Of a DNA stretch of 64,000 nucleotides, positions 60,601 to 64,000 are shown in pieces; the first letter of the stretch is position 1, and every line of letters starts with the position of its first letter. Source of the DNA: Haemonchus contortus (lineage: Eukaryota > Nematoda > Chromadorea > Rhabditida > Trichostrongylidae); contig LS997563.1 of assembly GCA_000469685.2 (NCBI GenBank), forward strand, positions 43,331,151 to 43,395,150, written 5' to 3'. Both the position numbers and the translations under genes were made by a program. The notes under the pieces were generated by a model. The model saw only the letters and a list, made by a program, of their open reading frames with translations. It had not been told where the DNA came from and made no database searches.

Positions 60601-62388
60601 CCCAGCTTACACTTTCCCTCGTAAAGTTCTCGTCCCTCCCTCATGACGATCAATTCCTCTGTTCCCTTTGACTGAATGTAACATCAGGAAAAAGATGCAG
60701 TAACCTCTTTGAATCCGAAATGTTATGGATTAGGGCAGAAATGTAAATGAAACTCCAGTCGTTTACTAATTTCTAAGCACAGTTTTCTTTCATATAAAAC
60801 TTCTGGAAACCATATCAGAAATACATGTTTAGCTGAAGTTGCGTATACGTCATTAACTTTGTTTACCAGTTTCTCTTCAATTTAAGCCTCCAGGTCTTCC
60901 TTTTCATCCTTCGCTGTTTCGTGGTTGTTTTTTCTCAACTCTCATTTGCCAAATCCGCTTCCAAGTTTGTTCCGCGAAATTAACTTTAATGACTTTACTG
61001 TTGCTATAAAGGGACTCTCCTCATCCTCTGTGTGTTGCTACAAAATGAAATCTTCCATAATGGACGGTGGACCATAGAAACTATCCCGGAACCTCGTCAA
61101 AACAGCTTTTCCCCACTCAATTCTTCGATCATCGATGTAGGAGACAAGATCTTTCCCTGATGCATTCTCAAAACGCTTCCTCGAAATCCTATCTCATACT
61201 GTAGCTCGGAAGGTCTATGCAGTGGTTAGAGGCATCACCTGGTGCATATAGATGTCGTTTTTCGCTAAAGCCAATCTAGGCTTTCCTGAAGCTAACTAAT
61301 GGGCATCAGATGAAAACAAATGAAAACCATGTGCATAGCTTATTCCTTTGATTGACTAACGCCATTGCAGTAAGCCCATCAGCTGCCAACACATCTGCAA
61401 CCTGATTTTTGTAGCTTGTGATCCCCACTGGCCCTGATACCAATCTCAGCTCTTCAAACACAATTTCTTCCCCCAGTTCTTTGGATTCTCTATCCCCTTC
61501 CCCTTCCCTCCCCTCAAAGACCATCGAAGCCCAAAGCCCAGCCGTAGCTTCCTTGGTGAGAATTTCCCAGTGAGCACTATGCCCCGACCAGTGAGTCGCA
61601 AAAACTTTTCAGAGAATTCCAATTTCGCGAGATGCAGCTTAGTACGCATGATTTCCCTGTCAACAATGAGTTGGGAAAATCGATTAGGCAAATTTCCCAG
61701 AAGGTAAAAAAAATTCACGGGACGGGCATCAGGACGTTCCTAGGCCGTAAATTCGATTGTTGTCAGTTGCTTCTATTGCTAGCCGTTCGTAATTCACTTT
61801 CTTTCGCATGCAGATTTTATGTACTCCTCTATGTTAAAAGCCACCATCAAAATAAACTCGTTTTAGATTTTTTGAATATTTTGCTAAATCATATAACCCT
61901 TTCCTGTCCCCATCTTGACCTAAGCTGGAAAATCCTCCGTGACTTCATACAGGAACTACCACAACCAGAAGCAAATCCGCTTCTGGACGATAACCAAGAA
62001 AGAACCATTTCTAGGTGAAACTATGTAGTTTCTCTTGATGCGAAATAACAAACTGCCCACTCTCAAAGTAATTTTGGATTCATAAAGAAAAAAGTAATTC
62101 GAGTTTGCTGGCTTTCATCCATCAAAACTTAATGATGTACTAGCGGCAGCATATAATTTAGTATGGAAAAACACGAAAGCAATAAAAATAATGGCAGGCG
62201 ACGGATGGCACCTTCTCCACTAATTAGCTTCTATATTTACAAAATAAAAAAAACAACCACTGCAAAAGAAAACGTACTATGAAAGCTTGCTCATTCCGTT
62301 TTCTTTCCTCATATGCGTTTATGCGATCGTTGAGCTCTTTCGCTTGCTGGGTCATTTCACGTAGCTTCGCATCGCATTCTGGTAGATC
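48489..62388 (-). CDS. smc-2: Condensin ATPase SMC2 (MIX-1-like), 3' part of gene
   Basis: SMC2 is one of the two ATPase arms of condensin, which loops and compacts chromosomes. Traced exons, in transcript order: 62388-62278, one ending at 60210 (start uncertain), 59497-59466, 58212-58170, 55991-55885, 55832-55706, 54027-53905, 53844-53773, 53682-53597, 52111-51997, 51936-51811, 51757-51613, 51184-51030, 48602-48489. They encode the post-hinge coiled coil, the [12 protein letters not shown] joint segment, and the C-terminal head with [11 protein letters not shown] signature, Walker [17 protein letters not shown] (D-loop included) and [17 protein letters not shown]. From 58212 onward the phases agree without exception. 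The N-terminal head and hinge are not in the window. Compared with human or C. elegans SMC2, the tail after FIIVSLK is short and ends TTNKSS. Product call firm; the most 5' exons are tentative. Confidence 0.9.
48603..51029. other. Last intron of smc-2
   Basis: A 2.4-kb AT-rich intron with a SINE family S reverse copy near 50700-50940. No other gene was recognised; the central 49180-49330 block is extremely A/T-rich. Confidence 0.65.
50700..50940 (-). mobile_element. SINE family S, reverse copy
   Basis: On the - strand: GGGACATAAAAACACTGACC, TGCACATGGGATAGCC, CAGATACATATTCAAATGG and GCGTGGCGCATCCG, matching the family order with about 25-30 percent divergence by eye. Confidence 0.65.
51030..51757 (-). 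CDS. smc-2: smc-2 exons for the C-terminal ATPase head
   Basis: Exon 51757-51613 encodes [32 protein letters not shown] and [13 protein letters not shown]; exon 51184-51030 encodes [19 protein letters not shown], then [20 protein letters not shown] and [12 protein letters not shown]. The ABC signature LSGGQ is split by the intron inside its second Gly codon. Walker B Asp-Glu (LDEVD) and the D-loop are intact, so the head appears catalytically competent. The length between blocks equals that of human SMC2. Confidence 0.95.
51811..54027 (-). CDS. smc-2: smc-2 exons for the distal coiled coil and joint
   Basis: Exons 54027-53905, 53844-53773, 53682-53597, 52111-51997 and 51936-51811. The first two are heptad-rich ([39 protein letters not shown]). 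The third holds [20 protein letters not shown], the counterpart of human WINAERHLFGQPNSAYDF. The last two give [19 protein letters not shown] and the helix leading to KAHAQVNR before the head. Donor and acceptor phases chain exactly. Confidence 0.92.
55706..55991 (-). CDS. smc-2: smc-2 coiled-coil exons
   Basis: Exon 55991-55885 ([20 protein letters not shown]) and exon 55832-55706 ([20 protein letters not shown] and [11 protein letters not shown]) are heptad-patterned, charged sequence of the ascending arm. The split Arg codon CG|A joins them, and the second ends in phase 0 at the exon beginning QAHEAAK. Confidence 0.9.
57550..57835 (+). mobile_element. SINE family S, diverged copy
   Basis: ATGGGCTTGTACATTGAAAG, GCATTCAAATGCGACTACGA and GAAGTCGTATGCGGAGTGCA followed by TCCCGAAATGGGATCATC keep the family order. 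The tRNA-like head is barely recognisable. Confidence 0.55.
58170..58212 (-). CDS. smc-2: smc-2 short coiled-coil exon
   Basis: A 43-base exon encoding [14 protein letters not shown], with acceptor TTTTGCCAG and donor AAG|GTTTAA. It ends in phase 0, as required by the next exon, and its charge pattern fits the coiled coil. It is short, so the call rests on phase and composition. Confidence 0.65.
59466..59497 (-). CDS. smc-2: smc-2 possible microexon
   Basis: A 32-base stretch between acceptor GATGTCTAG and donor CA|GTGGGA, encoding [10 protein letters not shown] plus two bases. It supplies exactly the phase change needed between the exon ending at 60210 and the one at 58212. It is only weakly supported by sequence content. 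Confidence 0.4.
60210..60275 (-). CDS. smc-2: smc-2 probable coiled-coil exon (5' edge uncertain)
   Basis: The - strand frame reads [20 protein letters not shown] then EQ, with a strong donor CAA|GTAAGA at 60210. The charged, Leu-spaced sequence suits the coiled coil between the exons at 62278 and 58212. No acceptor in the right phase is obvious, so the right edge given here is approximate and an exon between this and 62278 may be missing. Confidence 0.45.
62278..62388 (-). CDS. smc-2: smc-2 coiled-coil exon, most 5' one recognised
   Basis: Acceptor TGTTGTAG, 37 codons, donor ATA|GTACGT. It encodes [20 protein letters not shown] and [17 protein letters not shown], strongly heptad-like and opening with a short turn, as expected soon after the SMC2 hinge. 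It starts and ends in phase 0. Nothing further upstream could be assigned with confidence. Confidence 0.72.
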
Positions 62389-64000
62389 CTACAACACAGA
62401 ATTATTTCGTACCTGGGAAGGTTCACAAAAAGGCGACAAATGAACTTCCTTATTTTTGTGGAAAAGTGAATTCCAAAATTATTTCCACCTGGATGAGTAA
62501 TTGACCGCTACAATTCTTGCTTAAAAAAGCCTCCTTTCACTACCTTCCAATCTCAAAGATAAACAAACTCATAAAATAAGAAGTTGTAATCGAGGAGAAT
62601 AATTAATTAAGCTGATTTATGACTTCAAAGAAAACGACCATTGAGCCCTTCTGGGAGCAATCCGAAAAGTAGTAAATTGAAGCCGTTAAGAATAACTGGC
62701 CAATGTGATCCATTGTAAATAAGTAAACTACAAAGTAAGGAAAATCGCGGTCAGGAAACAGTCACCCAAGATGACAAAAAGGTGAGATGAAAGGGATTAT
62801 TATGATACTGAAATGATCGAACAGGATATCCCAGTAAGACGAGTCAACCGAATAACCCCTTAAGATGATTGAATTGATTAACCCAGTATGATGGTCGAAG
62901 AGAGTAGCCCAAATTAGCTAGCTCACCTTTCAATTTTTTATCCAATTTTTGATTAATCCGACGAATTTGGAATCTTTTTTGGAAGGATTTGTAGGGGAAC
63001 GAACCCCTTATACAGTGAGTATAGCCGATCAACTAGAAGCACAATAACATCACCTAAAAACGGTAAAGGGATCACTTCCTCGCATACAATTATCCATGCC
63101 TTTCTCCCCTCTGAATAAGTGAATTAGATGGCTCTGCTCCCCCTAAAAAGGTACTTTGCAAGTCTCAATGAAATCGATAATTTCCAGGCACTCTGAGGCT
63201 TATTTATTATTTATTCGCTCTTTAAAGCCAGGCTTTCTTAACCCCAGTTTTTCTACGATTTGTCTGAAGCGGATGTGTTGATGCAAACCCGAGAAAGAGG
63301 CGAACAAAAGCTGCCCGTTTTCGTTCTGCAAATCGCTTTACTTTTTGAACTGACGCATATTCTAGGAGGCGCCTGACCAGGACATCCAAGAAGGGAGAGA
63401 CCGAACTGAATTCAACAAAGTTGGCCCATCTTGAAAAGCTTCTGGACACATTCGACTGTATTAAGCCTATTAATCTTCATTTCATCAAATTACCTGAGCC
63501 ATAATGAACATTGAGCGTAGTGGACCAGAATGCTAGAATGAGGAGGCTTCCCACAATATCAGTGTCTTTCAAGAAAGTTTAGTCGGATATTTATCCTGGA
63601 AAGGGCACCCAACTATGCAAATCTTTAAGAAACTTTTATTACGAGCGGCAATTATTTTGCAGTTCGAAAAAAAAAGAGAAAGAAAATTTAGTTTTCTTTC
63701 AGATTTTTCAAGATCATCTCTTCAGGATTTTCAAGACATTTTATGATTATTTACCGTTACTTTTACGATACCCACATTGAACAACTTAAAATGCTTTTAC
63801 TGATTTTCATTGATAGGGACTAGAATCTAAAATGGCCCCTTCCATAGGAACCAGATTTCCTAGCTGTGAATTTATGAGAATTAACTTTTGAAAAACAACT
63901 CCGACTCAACGGTAGGAGTCAATTTCTGCCTTTGGCAAGCCGAAAATTCATCTTGCCAGGCCCAAACAACCGGCATCACTTTTCGAAGGGGAATGATTAT
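62389..64000. other. Right edge, probably smc-2 intron
   Basis: The gene must continue to the right on the - strand. A frame near 62930-63000 (RRINQKLDKKLKG, - strand, followed by GTGAGC) has coiled-coil-like composition, but its phase does not join the exon at 62388, so it is not called. Confidence 0.4.

Larger units (their letters stand above)
55992..62277. other. smc-2 introns, mostly featureless
   Basis: Outside the short exons listed, the introns hold no recognised gene. A 24-base direct repeat (GGTAGCCCAACAGTTACC twice) lies at 56695-56737. A diverged + strand SINE family S copy lies at about 57550-57835 (GGGCTTGTACATTG, GAAGTCGTATGCGGAGTGCA). Confidence 0.5.

Noticed and set aside
61306..61718. 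- strand frames near the SMC2 exons, including a charged stretch ([17 protein letters not shown])
   Set aside because: The charge pattern is tempting for a coiled-coil exon, but no acceptor of the right phase exists and the continuation ([13 protein letters not shown]) does not resemble SMC2.
1..64000. CRISPR array, bacterial operon or prophage
   Set aside because: No regularly spaced repeats with unique spacers and no operon-like runs of long frames. Split exons and polymerase III-type tRNA genes show a eukaryotic sequence.

Overview
The window is animal nuclear DNA. Its genes are split into many short exons (about 30-530 bases) by GT-AG introns, with two GC-AG introns. Dispersed tRNA-derived repeats, a mariner-like transposon, foldback structures and poly-G tracts fill introns and intergenic DNA. 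The predicted proteins look most like nematode MPZ-1 (the MUPP1/MPDZ multi-PDZ scaffold) and the condensin ATPase SMC2/MIX-1, and the tRNA-Glu genes are of nematode type. I infer a nematode, possibly a clade V species with long introns such as a strongylid. The group is a moderate-confidence guess and I cannot name a species.

Region 1 (about 1-35900, + strand): the 3' half of an mpz-1/MPDZ-like gene. I traced 28 consecutive exons from 3551 to a stop at 35877-35879. Splice phases agree across all of them and give about 1,260 residues. They encode six PDZ domains, matching by recalled motif similarity MUPP1 PDZ7 through PDZ12, joined by acidic, Ser-rich and Pro/Glu-rich linkers. The 5' half of the gene is not visible; bases 1-3550 look like intron.

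Region 2 (about 36000-48488): the intergenic stretch between two convergent genes. It holds two structures. The first is an imperfect inverted repeat of about 4.3 kb (arms about 1.6 kb, spacer about 1 kb). Each arm carries a tRNA-Glu(CTC) gene and a GC-rich palindrome of just over 100 bases. The second is an old direct duplication with units of about 3-3.8 kb, including a truncated copy of the last SMC2 exon. A 35-base poly-G run and a 31-bp hairpin with a GAAA loop are obvious only in the distal unit.

Region 3 (48489-62388, - strand): the 3' part of SMC2. The exons cover the post-hinge coiled coil, the C-terminal ATPase head (signature motif, Walker B, D-loop) and the stop codon. The N-terminal head, hinge and 5' exons lie beyond the window or were not recognised.

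The two genes have unrelated jobs, a cell-junction/polarity scaffold and chromosome condensation. They are neighbours in tail-to-tail orientation, not a functional unit. All homology calls come from reading translated exons against remembered family motifs; no database search was run.
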